Shown: in pieces, positions 39,126 to 47,542 of the stretch
How positions within the stretch are numbered: the first letter of the stretch is position 1
How the letters are laid out: each line of letters starts with the position of its first letter
Source of the DNA: Aeromonas veronii
Lineage (GTDB): Bacteria > Pseudomonadota > Gammaproteobacteria > Enterobacterales > Aeromonadaceae
Assembly (NCBI GenBank): GCA_041319085.1
Contig: CP101033.1
Span: 763,501 to 827,500, forward strand
DNA: 64,000 bases
Direction: 5' to 3'
Notes under the pieces: generated by a model
Seen by the model: the letters and a program-made list of their open reading frames with translations, nothing else
Databases searched by the model: none
What the model was told of the DNA's origin: nothing
Program-made: the position numbers and the translations under genes

Positions 39126-40163
39126 TTATACCAGCTCAGCCAGCATGGTGTCGGCGTAGGGCACCAGTGCTTCACCCTTCTTCACCTTGTCGAGATAGTC
39201 CGGGTTGGCGATAAGCGGACGACCGATGGCCACCAGATCGAAGCGGTTGGCCTCGATGGCCACGGCGGCGCGCTCGGCGTCGTAGTTGCCCACCCCGACC
39301 AGATTGCCCTTGTAGTTGGCGCGCAGATAGTCGGAGGCGTGGCCACCCAGATAATCGAAAGTGAGGTTGTCATCGAAAATGCCGAGGTGGATATAGGCCA
39401 GTGGGCGATCGTTGAGCTTGCCCAGCAGGTAGTCGAACACGGCGCGATCTTCCGGGCTGCCCGCCAGATGAACATAGGCACCGGGGGAGAGACGAATACC
39501 AACCCGATCACCGCCGATACGGGCGCTGATGGCATCGACCACTTCCAGCGCGAAGCGGCTCATCTTTTCCGGGCTGCCACCGTAGTTATCGGTGCGCAGG
39601 TTGGTGGAGTGGTGCAGGAACTGGTCGATCAGGTAGCCGTTGGCACCGTGGATCTCTACCCCGTCAAAGCCCGCCTCGATGGCGTTGGCTGCGGCTTGGG
39701 CGTAATCCTGCACCAGCTGGACAATTTCCGCCTCGGTCAGGGCACGCGGCACCTGATAGGTCAGCTCGCGCATGCGGGGCACTGTACCCTCGTGCGCCAC
39801 GGCAGAGGGGGCCAGCACTTCAGCCTGATGGAAGAAGGGATGGGAGAGGCGACCGACGTGCCACAGCTGGGCGAAGATCTTGCCGCCCTTGGCGTGCACG
39901 GCGCTGGTGACTTTCTTCCAGCCATCGATCTGCGCCTGGGTGAAGAGGCCCGGGGTATTGGGGTAGCCCTGCCCGTCGGGGCGGATGATGACGGCCTCGG
40001 AGACAATCAGGCCGATGTCGGCACGGCGGCCGTAATAGGCTGCCATCTGCTCGGTCGGCACCAGACCGGGGCCTGCCATGCAGCGGGTGAGCGGGGCCAT
40101 CATGAAGCGGTTGGCCAGGGTCAGAGTCTCATTAAGGCGATACGGCTGAAACAGGGTATTCAT
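39126..40163 (-). CDS. Old-yellow-enzyme alkene reductase (NemA-like)
   Basis: A 345-residue FMN-dependent reductase of the NemA/OYE family, which reduces electrophilic alkenes and nitro compounds with NADPH. It begins LFQPYRLNETLTLANRFMMAPLTR; the substrate-binding His/Asn pair is in GVEIHGANGYLIDQFLH. The frame continues to 40205, but that would run through an operator, so I start at MNTLFQPY. A TetR regulator is divergent and two matched operators separate the genes, as for nemR-nemA. Confidence 0.93.
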   Translation of the reverse strand: MNTLFQPYRLNETLTLANRFMMAPLTRCMAGPGLVPTEQMAAYYGRRADIGLIVSEAVIIRPDGQGYPNTPGLFTQAQIDGWKKVTSAVHAKGGKIFAQLWHVGRLSHPFFHQAEVLAPSAVAHEGTVPRMRELTYQVPRALTEAEIVQLVQDYAQAAANAIEAGFDGVEIHGANGYLIDQFLHHSTNLRTDNYGGSPEKMSRFALEVVDAISARIGGDRVGIRLSPGAYVHLAGSPEDRAVFDYLLGKLNDRPLAYIHLGIFDDNLTFDYLGGHASDYLRANYKGNLVGVGNYDAERAAVAIEANRFDLVAIGRPLIANPDYLDKVKKGEALVPYADTMLAELV

Positions 40164-40189
40164 GATAGTGTGTCCTGAATGGGTTATTC

Positions 40190-40205
40190 TTGAACGTGCA
40201 TTCAA
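40190..40205. promoter_or_regulatory. Operator-like site 1
   Basis: TTGAACGTGCATTCAA is a near-palindrome (TTGAA-N6-TTCAA). Its exact reverse complement occurs at 40236, centre-to-centre 46 bp. It lies just upstream of the reductase start and is the probable binding site of the divergent TetR regulator. Confidence 0.8.
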
Positions 40206-40235
40206 GACGTTTTTTGTGTCGGGTGCAAGCTTTTT

Positions 40236-40251
40236 TTGAATGCACGTTCAA
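40236..40251. promoter_or_regulatory. Operator-like site 2
   Basis: TTGAATGCACGTTCAA is the reverse complement of site 1. The pair would let one regulator control both divergent promoters, with its own gene about 110 bases away. Confidence 0.8.
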
Positions 40252-40362
40252 GAAGGTTGGCCCGAGCGGGCGGCTGGGGTAAACTTGCCGCCCTTTCCAG
40301 CCACACGTTATCGGCGGGCCTGTTTGCCCCTTGCCGGTGAGCCATTTCCCACGGGAGGAACC

Positions 40363-40929
40363 ATGCGCATAGCCGAGTTTGATCGGGACGAGGTGCTGCG
40401 AAATGCCATGGAAGCGTTTCGCGCCAAGGGGTACGCCAAGACCACCATGCAGGAGCTGGTGGCCGCCACCGGCCTGCATCCGGGCAGCATCTACGGCGCC
40501 TTTGGTAACAAGCGCGGCCTGCTGCTGGCTGCGGTGGATCACTATGTCGAGGGCAAACGCACCCTGCGCCGCTCCCTGCTCGACAATCCGAGCCCGCTGG
40601 CGGGCCTTGCTGCCTATCTCGATCAGGTGGTGACCGAGGCGCTCTGTGGCACCTGTCTGGTGACCCGCACCATGATGGAGCTGAGCGAGCAGGATGAAGA
40701 ACTGACCCAGCGGGTCAAGGGGATCTATGGCGAGCTGGAGCAGGATCTGGCCGAGTTGCTGACACAGGCGCAGGCCAAGGGTGAACTGGCCCCGGATAGC
40801 AATATCCACACCCTTACCGCCCTGCTGCTGATCAACCTGCAGGGGCTGGTCACCTTCGCCCAGTGCCGCCCCGATCGCCCCTTGCTCGATGACGTGGTCG
40901 CCCAGCTGATGCGGGCCCTGCGGGCGTAA
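40363..40929 (+). CDS. TetR-family regulator (NemR-like)
   Basis: A 188-residue repressor. The helix-turn-helix is at about residues 26-46 (TTMQELVAATGLHPGSIYGAFGNK), followed by the ligand domain with paired Cys in ALCGTCLVTRTMMELSEQ. NemR in E. coli senses electrophiles through a Cys and controls a reductase of the same family as its neighbour here. GGGAGGAA precedes the ATG. Control of the divergent alkene reductase is inferred from layout and operators. Confidence 0.88.
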   Translation: MRIAEFDRDEVLRNAMEAFRAKGYAKTTMQELVAATGLHPGSIYGAFGNKRGLLLAAVDHYVEGKRTLRRSLLDNPSPLAGLAAYLDQVVTEALCGTCLVTRTMMELSEQDEELTQRVKGIYGELEQDLAELLTQAQAKGELAPDSNIHTLTALLLINLQGLVTFAQCRPDRPLLDDVVAQLMRALRA

Positions 40930-40978
40930 GTTGAGTTTCCCCTTCTCCGTTTTTGCTTTTTGAATTGAGGGGAAGGGG

Positions 40979-41323
40979 TCAATCGGATTGGTGTAATGAG
41001 AGCAGGATAAAATCCAGCACGGAGTTGAGCCTGCCCAGTACATCGTTATTCCACACTCGTATCACCCGAAATCCCTGCTGGTTGAGATAAGCTGTCCAAG
41101 CCTCGTCATGAATCTGGTTCGCTTGTGTTCCGTGTTGCGAACCATCCACTTCGATGATCAATCCCTGTTCAAGGCAGATGAAATCCACCACATAGTGGCC
41201 GATGGGCATTTGGCGGCGAAATTTCAGCCCCGCCAGAAGGCGATTGCGCAACTGTTGCCACAGTTTCTGTTCTGCCTGTGTGGCATCTCGTCTCAATCGC
41301 TTGGCAAAGAGGTTGCTATCCAT
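40979..41323 (-). CDS. DUF559 endonuclease-like protein
   Basis: A 114-residue protein of the DUF559 group, related to Vsr-type very short patch repair endonucleases. The core RRQMPIGHYVVDFICLEQGLIIEVDGSQH holds the acidic residues of the PD-(D/E)XK-like site, and the C-terminal RVIRVWNNDVL is characteristic. The family is common near mobile or repeat regions; no methyltransferase partner is visible. Its function is not known. Confidence 0.88.
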   Translation of the reverse strand: MDSNLFAKRLRRDATQAEQKLWQQLRNRLLAGLKFRRQMPIGHYVVDFICLEQGLIIEVDGSQHGTQANQIHDEAWTAYLNQQGFRVIRVWNNDVLGRLNSVLDFILLSLHQSD

Positions 41324-41395
41324 TAATTGCTCCCACTCTGTATCGCCTTATAGATATAGCCAGCTTCCCATCTGTTTACCGGTTGGATATTGCAT

Positions 41396-41430
41396 TCCCT
41401 CACCCTAGCCCTCTCCCAAAGGGAGAGGGG
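41396..41430. repeat. Dispersed hairpin repeat, copy 1
   Basis: CCCTCACCCTAGCCCTCTCC followed by an AAA loop and GGGAGAGGGG; nearly the same sequence stands at 41697. These are intergenic hairpin elements of the kind scattered through many proteobacterial genomes. Confidence 0.75.
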
Positions 41431-41554
41431 ACAGATCGAGTCGCTGTCGTGATTTGGCTGATCAGCACAGTGTTTATTGCCTTATTCGAGCTGGGGAAGC
41501 TGGATTGGGCGATAGCAGATGGCGATAACTTTTCGAATGTATTGGGAATCGCCT

Positions 41555-41612
41555 GGCTGAATGGCTGAATGGCTGAATGGCTGAATGGCTGAATGGCTGA
41601 ATGGCTGAATGG
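41555..41612 (+). repeat. 8-bp tandem repeat GGCTGAAT, seven copies
   Basis: Seven perfect octamers run from 41555 to 41610 and are followed by GG. The array is in a gene-free gap (41324-41827) between two hairpin repeats. Such arrays change length by slippage, so it may be a useful strain marker; no gene appears to depend on it. Confidence 0.95.
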
Positions 41613-41696
41613 TTGTCTGCGATGCTGCAAGTTGCAGCGTAACGGCTCCCTTCTCCCCTTGCGGGAGAAGGGCTGGGGATGAGGGGGAGGAAGCTG

Positions 41697-41731
41697 CCCT
41701 CACCCTAACCCTCTCTCAAAGGGAGAGGGAA
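41697..41731. repeat. Dispersed hairpin repeat, copy 2
   Basis: CCCTCACCCTAACCCTCTCT, AAA loop, GGGAGAGGG; same orientation as copy 1. A second, different hairpin element (TTCTCCCCTTGCGGGAGAAG) lies just before it, about 41650-41669. Confidence 0.75.
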
Positions 41732-41827
41732 TTGATCGAGGTTCGGTTTGGGCATCATGGTCGGTCAGCAAACACGTTCCACAGTGGCTTGTTGGTGATG
41801 CCATCCAATTTCACGTGGCGAGTTGCC

Positions 41828-42781
41828 TTACCTCGGCCCCACCAGCTCTTTCATCAAATCCTTGAGCCATACCAGTGCAGGTTGCTGCGCGTGTACGGGG
41901 TGCCAGACGCAGTTGAGGTGGTAGTCGGGCACGTCCTCGGGCAGCGGCAGGCTTTTTAGCGGCCAGTGGCTGGCGAGCAGCTCGGCCACCATGCTGGGCA
42001 GAACCAGCAGGTGATCGCTCTGGCTGACGATGGCGGCGGCGGACATATAGCTCTGGCTGTTGACCGAGATGGTGCGGCTAAAGCCCTGACTCTTCAGATA
42101 GCGGTCGAGGCTCGCCTCCGAGGTGCCAAGGGGCGAGTGGAACACATGGGGCATGGCGATGAGCTGCTGCAGGGTGATGCGCTCCATCCACTGGGAGGGA
42201 TCATCCTCGGCCCCGGCGGGGGCCGATTTGGCAATGGGCAGATCGGCGCGCACCAGCCCGGCCAGCGGCTCGGTGAGCCAGGTCTCCTTGCCCAGATACC
42301 CCGGCACCTGCATGTACTCGTCAAAGCCCAGCACCAGATCGATCTCGCCGCTTGCCAGCTCGGCTTCGGGCAGGGTGTCGCGCAGGATGCGGATCTCGAT
42401 GGTGACCCCCGGCGCCAGCCGTCTGAGCCGCTGGATCAGCGGCGGGATCAGCACGCACTCCACGTAATCCGTGGTGCAGAGCACGAAGCGCCGTTTCGAC
42501 TGGCTCGGCTCGAACTCCTCCTCCTCCAAGAGCTGCTGCTCCAGCAGCCGCAGCGCCTGCTGCACCCCGAGATGCAACCGCTGGGCGCGCGGGGTCGGCA
42601 GCATCCCCTGCGGGGTGCGCACCAGGAGCGGGTCGCCGAGAAAGGTGCGCAACCGGTTGAGCGAGTGGCTCATGGCGGGCTGGCTGATAAAGAGCGCCTC
42701 GGCGGCACGGGTGACGCTGCCCTGCGTCATCAGGGCGTCAAAGGCGAGCAGCAGATTGAGGTCGAGCTGGTGCAATTTCAT
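41828..42781 (-). CDS. LysR-family regulator
   Basis: A 317-residue LTTR. The winged helix-turn-helix is at residues 3-62 (LDLNLLLAFDALMTQGSVTRAAEAL ... SQPAMSHSLNRLRTFLGDPLLVRT), followed by a periplasmic-binding-protein-like sensor domain. The frame runs on to 42925, but the ATG at 42781 gives the canonical N-terminus. It is divergent from aguA, 155 bases apart, and probably controls it in response to a metabolite of that pathway. Confidence 0.92.
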   Translation of the reverse strand: MKLHQLDLNLLLAFDALMTQGSVTRAAEALFISQPAMSHSLNRLRTFLGDPLLVRTPQGMLPTPRAQRLHLGVQQALRLLEQQLLEEEEFEPSQSKRRFVLCTTDYVECVLIPPLIQRLRRLAPGVTIEIRILRDTLPEAELASGEIDLVLGFDEYMQVPGYLGKETWLTEPLAGLVRADLPIAKSAPAGAEDDPSQWMERITLQQLIAMPHVFHSPLGTSEASLDRYLKSQGFSRTISVNSQSYMSAAAIVSQSDHLLVLPSMVAELLASHWPLKSLPLPEDVPDYHLNCVWHPVHAQQPALVWLKDLMKELVGPR

Positions 42782-42936
42782 GGGGGGATTATTCGCCGTG
42801 TTTATGGGACAATCCATCCTATTCATTTGATGGATGGGGGCGCAACGTCTTACTCTGCGACCCACTGTTATTTTTCCGGGTTCCCGCGCCGCATCGGTCG
42901 TAAACGGGGGCCTCAATCCATGCAAGGAGCCTTGCG

Positions 42937-44049
42937 ATGAGCATCAAGACCATGAACTCCGCTCTTCTCGATTCAACACCGGCCGCTGACGGCTTCACCA
43001 TGCCCGCCGAGTGGGCACACCAGCAGGCCGTCTGGATGATCTGGCCATTTCGCCCGGACAACTGGCGCGTAGCCGGTCGCTTCGCGCAAGAGACCTTCGC
43101 CAAGGTGGCGGATGCCATCGGCGGTGCCACCCCGGTCTTTATGGGGGTTCCGGCCCAGTTTATGGAGCAGGCCCGCACCATCATGCCCGCCCACGTCACT
43201 CTGGTTGAAATGAACAGCGATGACTGCTGGGCCCGCGACACCGGCCCGACCATCGTTACCAACGCGGCCGGCGAGTGCCGTGGGGTAGATTGGGGCTTCA
43301 ACGCCTGGGGCGGCCACAAGGGCGGTCTCTACTACCCGTGGAATCAGGATGAGGAAGTGGCAGCCCAGATGCTGACCCAGCACGGCATGGCTCGCTACGA
43401 CGCGCCGCTGATTCTGGAAGGTGGCTCCATCCACGTCGATGGCGAAGGCACCTGCCTGACCACCGCCGAGTGCCTGCTCAACGAAAACCGCAACCCGCAC
43501 CTGACCAAAGAGCAGATCGAAGCGCACCTGCGCGACTATCTCGGCGTCACCAGCTTTATCTGGCTGGACGAAGGCGTCTACATGGACGAAACCGACGGCC
43601 ACATCGACAACATGTGCTGCTTCGTGCGTCCGGGTGAAGTGGCGCTGCACTGGACTGATGACCAGAACGATCCCCAGTACGCCCGCTCCGTGGCCGCCCT
43701 CAAGGTGCTGGAAGCGGCGGTCGATGCCAAGGGGCGCAAGCTGAAAGTGTGGAAGCTGCCCCAGCCGGGCCCGCTGTTCTGCACCGAAGAGGAGTCTGCC
43801 GGTGTCGAGAGCGGTACCGGTGTACCGCGCGAGGCAGAAGGCCGTCTGGCCGGTTCCTACGTGAACTTCCTGATCACCAACGATCGCATCGTCTATCCGC
43901 TGCTGGATGCCGCCACCGATGGCGAAGCCCAGCGCATTCTGGAAGAGATCTTCCCGGATCACACCGTGATCGGCGTACCGGCCCGCGAGATCCTGCTGGG
44001 TGGCGGCAATATCCACTGCATTACCCAGCAGATCCCCTCCGGCAAATAA
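42937..44049 (+). CDS. aguA: Agmatine deiminase
   Basis: A 370-residue enzyme that converts agmatine to N-carbamoylputrescine and ammonia, a step from arginine to putrescine. It belongs to the guanidino-modifying superfamily; catalytic Cys361 is in [11 protein letters not shown], and [13 protein letters not shown] and DETDGHIDN carry the substrate-binding acids and His. The sequence is intact. The next gene is an amidase-signature enzyme and not a nitrilase-type AguB. Confidence 0.95.
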   Translation: MSIKTMNSALLDSTPAADGFTMPAEWAHQQAVWMIWPFRPDNWRVAGRFAQETFAKVADAIGGATPVFMGVPAQFMEQARTIMPAHVTLVEMNSDDCWARDTGPTIVTNAAGECRGVDWGFNAWGGHKGGLYYPWNQDEEVAAQMLTQHGMARYDAPLILEGGSIHVDGEGTCLTTAECLLNENRNPHLTKEQIEAHLRDYLGVTSFIWLDEGVYMDETDGHIDNMCCFVRPGEVALHWTDDQNDPQYARSVAALKVLEAAVDAKGRKLKVWKLPQPGPLFCTEEESAGVESGTGVPREAEGRLAGSYVNFLITNDRIVYPLLDAATDGEAQRILEEIFPDHTVIGVPAREILLGGGNIHCITQQIPSGK

Positions 44050-44215
44050 GAACCGGATGACGATCCTGCTGCGAAGCCGTGATCAAGGCTCATGTGCAGC
44101 TCGCTTATGTGGAACAAACGGCTCATGTATTCACATACACTCCGGTTCCTGCGCTGCTCTTCACCTTGCTGACGGCCTCTCGCGACGGGTCGTAAACCGG
44201 TTCCGGTGAGTATTC

Positions 44216-44238
44216 AAAACCCCACTCAGTGGGGTTTT
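44216..44238 (+). terminator. Terminator between aguA and the amidase gene
   Basis: AAAACCCCAC / GTGGGGTTTT perfect stem with a TCA loop; the T-run is part of the stem. The two genes may therefore not share one transcript throughout. Confidence 0.75.
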
Positions 44239-44318
44239 ATCTCTTGATGGTGTGATGGTCGCCGGCGCTGATGCGGCGATCATCATGACAAACAGTCACC
44301 CTTTTACAGGAGATCCCC

Positions 44319-46022
44319 ATGATCGAAGTGACCGAGGTTTCCATTGCCGAGCTGCGTGCCGCGCTCGAAGCAGGCCGCACCACAGCGGTCGAACTGGTCA
44401 AGGCCTATCTGGCCCGGATCGAGGCTTACAACGGCCCCGAGACTGACACCAAGCTCAACGCCCTTGTGGTGCCCAATCCCGATGCGCTGAAAGAGGCGCA
44501 AGCGTCCGATGCCCGCCGCGCCCGTGGCGAAACTCTGGGGCCGCTCGACGGCATCCCCTACACCGCCAAAGACAGCTATCTGGTCAAGGGGCTGACCGCC
44601 GCTTCCGGCAGCCCGGCCTTCAAGGATCTGGTGGCCCAGCGCGATGCCTTTACCGTTGAACGCCTGCGCGCCGCCGGTGCCATCTGCCTTGGCAAGACCA
44701 ATATGCCGCCGATGGCCAATGGTGGCATGCAGCGCGGCGTCTATGGCCGTGCCGAGAGCCCCTACAACGCCGACTACCTGACCGCGCCGTTTGCTTCCGG
44801 CTCCTCCAACGGGGCCGGTACCGCCACCGCCGCCAGCTTCTCCGCCTTTGGTCTGGCGGAAGAGACCTGGTCGAGCGGCCGTGGCCCTGCTTCCAACAAC
44901 GGCCTGTGCGCCTACACCCCGTCCCGTGGCGTCATCTCGGTGCGCGGCAACTGGCCGCTGACCCCGACCATGGATGTGGTGGTGCCCTATGCCCGCACCA
45001 TGAACGACCTGCTGGAAGTGCTCGACGTAGTGGTCGCCGACGATGCCGACACCCGTGGCGATCTGTGGCGCATGCAGCCCTGGGTGCAGCTGCCCAAGGC
45101 CTCCGAGGTGCGTCCGGCTTCCTATCTGGATCTGGCGGCCAAGCCCGATGCCCTCAAGGGCAAGCGCCTCGGCGTGCCGCGCATGTTTATCAACAAGGAT
45201 GAACTGGCCGGCACCAGCGAAAACCCCGGTATCGGCGGCCCGACCGGTCAGCGCATCCATACCCGCGAGGCCGTGATTGCCCTCTGGGAAGATGCGCGCA
45301 AGGCGCTTGAGGCCGCTGGCGCAGAAGTCATCGAAGTGGACTTCCCGCTGGTTTCCAACTGCGAAGGGGACAGACCCGGCGCGCCGACCGTGTTCAATCG
45401 CGGCATCGTGAGTCCGGAGTTTCTCAACGACGAGCTGTGGGAGCTCTCCGGCTGGGCGTTCGACGACTTCCTGCGCGCCAACGGCGATCCCAAGTTGAAC
45501 AAGCTGGCCGATGTCGATGGGCCGAAGATCTTCCCCCACGATCCGGGCACTCTGCCGAACCGCGAGGGCGATCTGGCGGCGGGCATGGACGAGTACGTCA
45601 ATATGGCCAAGCGCGGCATCAAGCGCTTTGACGAGATCCCCACAGTGCCGGACGGCCTGCGCGGTCTGGAGAAGACCCGCAAGCTGGATCTGGAAGACTG
45701 GATGGACGAGCTCAAGCTCGACGCCGTGCTGTTCCCCACCGTCGCCGACGTTGCACCGGCTGATGCGGATGTGAATCCGGCCTCCGCCGATATCGCCTGG
45801 AGCAACGGCATCTGGGTTGCCAACGGCAACCTCGCCATTCGCCACCTCGGTGTGCCGACCGTCACAGTCCCCATGGGGGTGATGGCCGATATCGGTATGC
45901 CGGTGGGCCTGACCTTCGCCGGTCGCGCCTATGACGACAACAACCTGCTGCGCTTCGCCTCGGCCTTCGAGTCCACCGGCAGCAAGCGTATGGTGCCGCC
46001 ACGGACGCCGCCGTTGGCTTGA
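44319..46022 (+). CDS. Amidase-signature family hydrolase
   Basis: A 567-residue serine amidase. The catalytic Lys is in YTAKDSYLVKG (Lys84), and the Ser-rich loop FASGSSNGAGTATAASFSAF (around 159-178) and a downstream TWSSGRGPASNN supply the Ser-cisSer pair of the family, though these loops deviate from the usual GGSSGGS pattern. No signal peptide is visible. A CAGGAGATCC ribosome-binding site precedes the ATG. Because it follows aguA it might release putrescine from N-carbamoylputrescine, but this is only a guess; many amidases have other substrates. Confidence 0.82.
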   Translation: MIEVTEVSIAELRAALEAGRTTAVELVKAYLARIEAYNGPETDTKLNALVVPNPDALKEAQASDARRARGETLGPLDGIPYTAKDSYLVKGLTAASGSPAFKDLVAQRDAFTVERLRAAGAICLGKTNMPPMANGGMQRGVYGRAESPYNADYLTAPFASGSSNGAGTATAASFSAFGLAEETWSSGRGPASNNGLCAYTPSRGVISVRGNWPLTPTMDVVVPYARTMNDLLEVLDVVVADDADTRGDLWRMQPWVQLPKASEVRPASYLDLAAKPDALKGKRLGVPRMFINKDELAGTSENPGIGGPTGQRIHTREAVIALWEDARKALEAAGAEVIEVDFPLVSNCEGDRPGAPTVFNRGIVSPEFLNDELWELSGWAFDDFLRANGDPKLNKLADVDGPKIFPHDPGTLPNREGDLAAGMDEYVNMAKRGIKRFDEIPTVPDGLRGLEKTRKLDLEDWMDELKLDAVLFPTVADVAPADADVNPASADIAWSNGIWVANGNLAIRHLGVPTVTVPMGVMADIGMPVGLTFAGRAYDDNNLLRFASAFESTGSKRMVPPRTPPLA

Positions 46023-46066
46023 TTGCTGTTCAGAGTTAAATCTCTCTGGATCATTCTGAGATAATG

Positions 46067-46098
46067 AAAAAACCACCCTTTATGCGGGTGGTTTTTTT
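46067..46098 (+). terminator. Terminator after the amidase gene
   Basis: AAAAAACCACCC / GGGTGGTTTTTT stem with a 6-base loop; bidirectional. It lies about 45 bases after the stop and next to the IS remnant. Confidence 0.88.
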
Positions 46099-46101
46099 AG
46101 G

Positions 46102-46625
46102 CTATGTCCCAATTACGTGTTGCATGGGGTGCCCCAGCGCCTCATGCAAACACGCTTTGATATTTACGCCCCTCCCGTAACGCTCCAGCATCCTGCGCCA
46201 ACCCAGATAATTCCTCAGATAATGAGTTGCCACGCCATGAAAGCGCACCATCCATTCTTTCAACCGATGGTGATATCCGTTTTCATGTTGGATGTGGAAT
46301 GCCCCTACCACCCTCTCACCCTGACGATTGCGCACTACTTGATGAGTCACGCCCTGCACTTTACTGAAACTGGCATACACGCCCGCACCATCGCTACACA
46401 ACACCGCATCCGGTGACACCAACGGCTTCAACACCGCGATGACCGTCTCGGCATCCCCCGTTGCCCCTTGAACGATTCGAGGAAAAAGGTCTCGTCTACC
46501 TCAACGATGCCCTCTTCCCTAGTGGCTTGATGACCTGCCATGGCACGCAAGAAGCGGTGACGCCAGAGGAAGGCGGTATTTTTGCTGACTCCGCAACGCC
46601 GCGCTGCCTGGCGGACGGTCAGTCC
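46102..46625 (-). mobile_element. IS1595 (ISXO2-like) transposase remnant, left copy
   Basis: The minus strand encodes pieces of an ISXO2-like transposase. A zinc-ribbon/helix part ([20 protein letters not shown]) and the DDE start [15 protein letters not shown] lie in one frame. A second frame (from 46434) carries [37 protein letters not shown] and [11 protein letters not shown]. The central part is missing at the frame change, and the 5' end is cut off by a repeat at about 46625. The element is dead. Its 3' end reads outward (left). Confidence 0.82.
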
Positions 46626-47361
46626 CAGCCCTTCTCCCCTTGTTTGTGATCAAGAGTGGGAGAAGGGAGCAAAACGGTTCAGCTGGCTGTGCTTTACGTA
46701 CGAGGTACGGGTGGGTATGGGGGTCTGGAAATGGCACAGGCCATCCCCTCTCCCTCGGGAGAGGGCCAGGGTGAGGGGCCGCTATCTGTGTTGTAGGTTC
46801 GAATAGCGAAGCGTATTCGGACGATCGCGAATAGGTCGTGGCCAAAAAGCCGCGGACATCCAGAGTTTCCTGCCGGTCTTGCTATGACCCGGTGCGCGGC
46901 GGTATGCGGACGATTACGCTGCGCTAATCGACCCTACATTATGTGGCTTATTGTTACCTCCCCTCATCCCCGGCCCTTCTCCCCTTGTTTGTGATCAAGA
47001 GTGGGAGAAGGGAGCAGATATGCTCCGCTGATTGTGTGTTGGCTCTGTGGTGCGGGTGAATATGAGTGGCTTGGAATTGGCACGAACCATCCCCTCTCCC
47101 TCGGGAGAGGGTGAGGGGCCGCTATCTGTGTTGTAGGTTCGAATAGCGCAGCGTATTCGGACGATCGCGAATAGGGGGTCACCGAGAAGGCGCTGATATG
47201 CAGGGTTTCCAGCCGGCCTTGCCATGACTCGATGCTCGGCGGTATGCGGACGATTACGCTGCGCTAATCGTCCCTACATTATGTGGCTTATTGTTGCCTC
47301 CCCCCTCATCCCCAGCCCTTCTCCCTCTGTTTGTGGCCAAGAGGGGGAGGCGGGGGCAAAC
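46625..47361. repeat. Repeat block left of the transporter gene (two and a bit units)
   Basis: No gene is seen here. Units of about 275 bp start CCATCCCCTCTCCCTCGGGA at 46741 and 47087. They run through a hairpin with CGAATAGCGAAGCGTATTCG, another with CGATTACGCTGCGCTAATCG, and end with CTTCTCCCCTTGTTTGTGAT and GAGTGGGAGAAGG. A partial 3' end of a third unit occupies 46625-46674. The same units, same orientation, recur at 49643-50130. Confidence 0.88.
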
Positions 47362-47490
47362 AGGCTCAGCCTCAACCTGTGACGCGTGCAGGTCGGCGCT
47401 GAGACTTATAGCGCGTATTGGCACGCCCCTTGACTGAAATCTGTGGCGGGGGAGGGGCGATAGCCGACGGAGGTCGCCCGGTTATAAGGC

Positions 47491-47522
47491 AAAAAAGCCC
47501 CCTCGTGAGCGCGAGGGGGCCA
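47491..47522 (-). terminator. Terminator of the DASS transporter gene
   Basis: On the minus strand a GC-rich stem (CCCCCTCG with its complement, 6-base loop) is followed by six Ts, 20 bases past the stop codon. Confidence 0.88.
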
Positions 47523-47542
47523 GGGGCGCTATAGGCGGATCA

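Noticed and set aside
41555..41612. Possible CRISPR-like array
   Set aside because: The repeats are 8 bp, contiguous and without spacers, and no cas genes are nearby; it is a simple tandem repeat.
44304..46076. A 590-codon minus-strand frame opposite the amidase gene
   Set aside because: Antisense shadow; Gly/His/Gln-rich with no recognisable domain.
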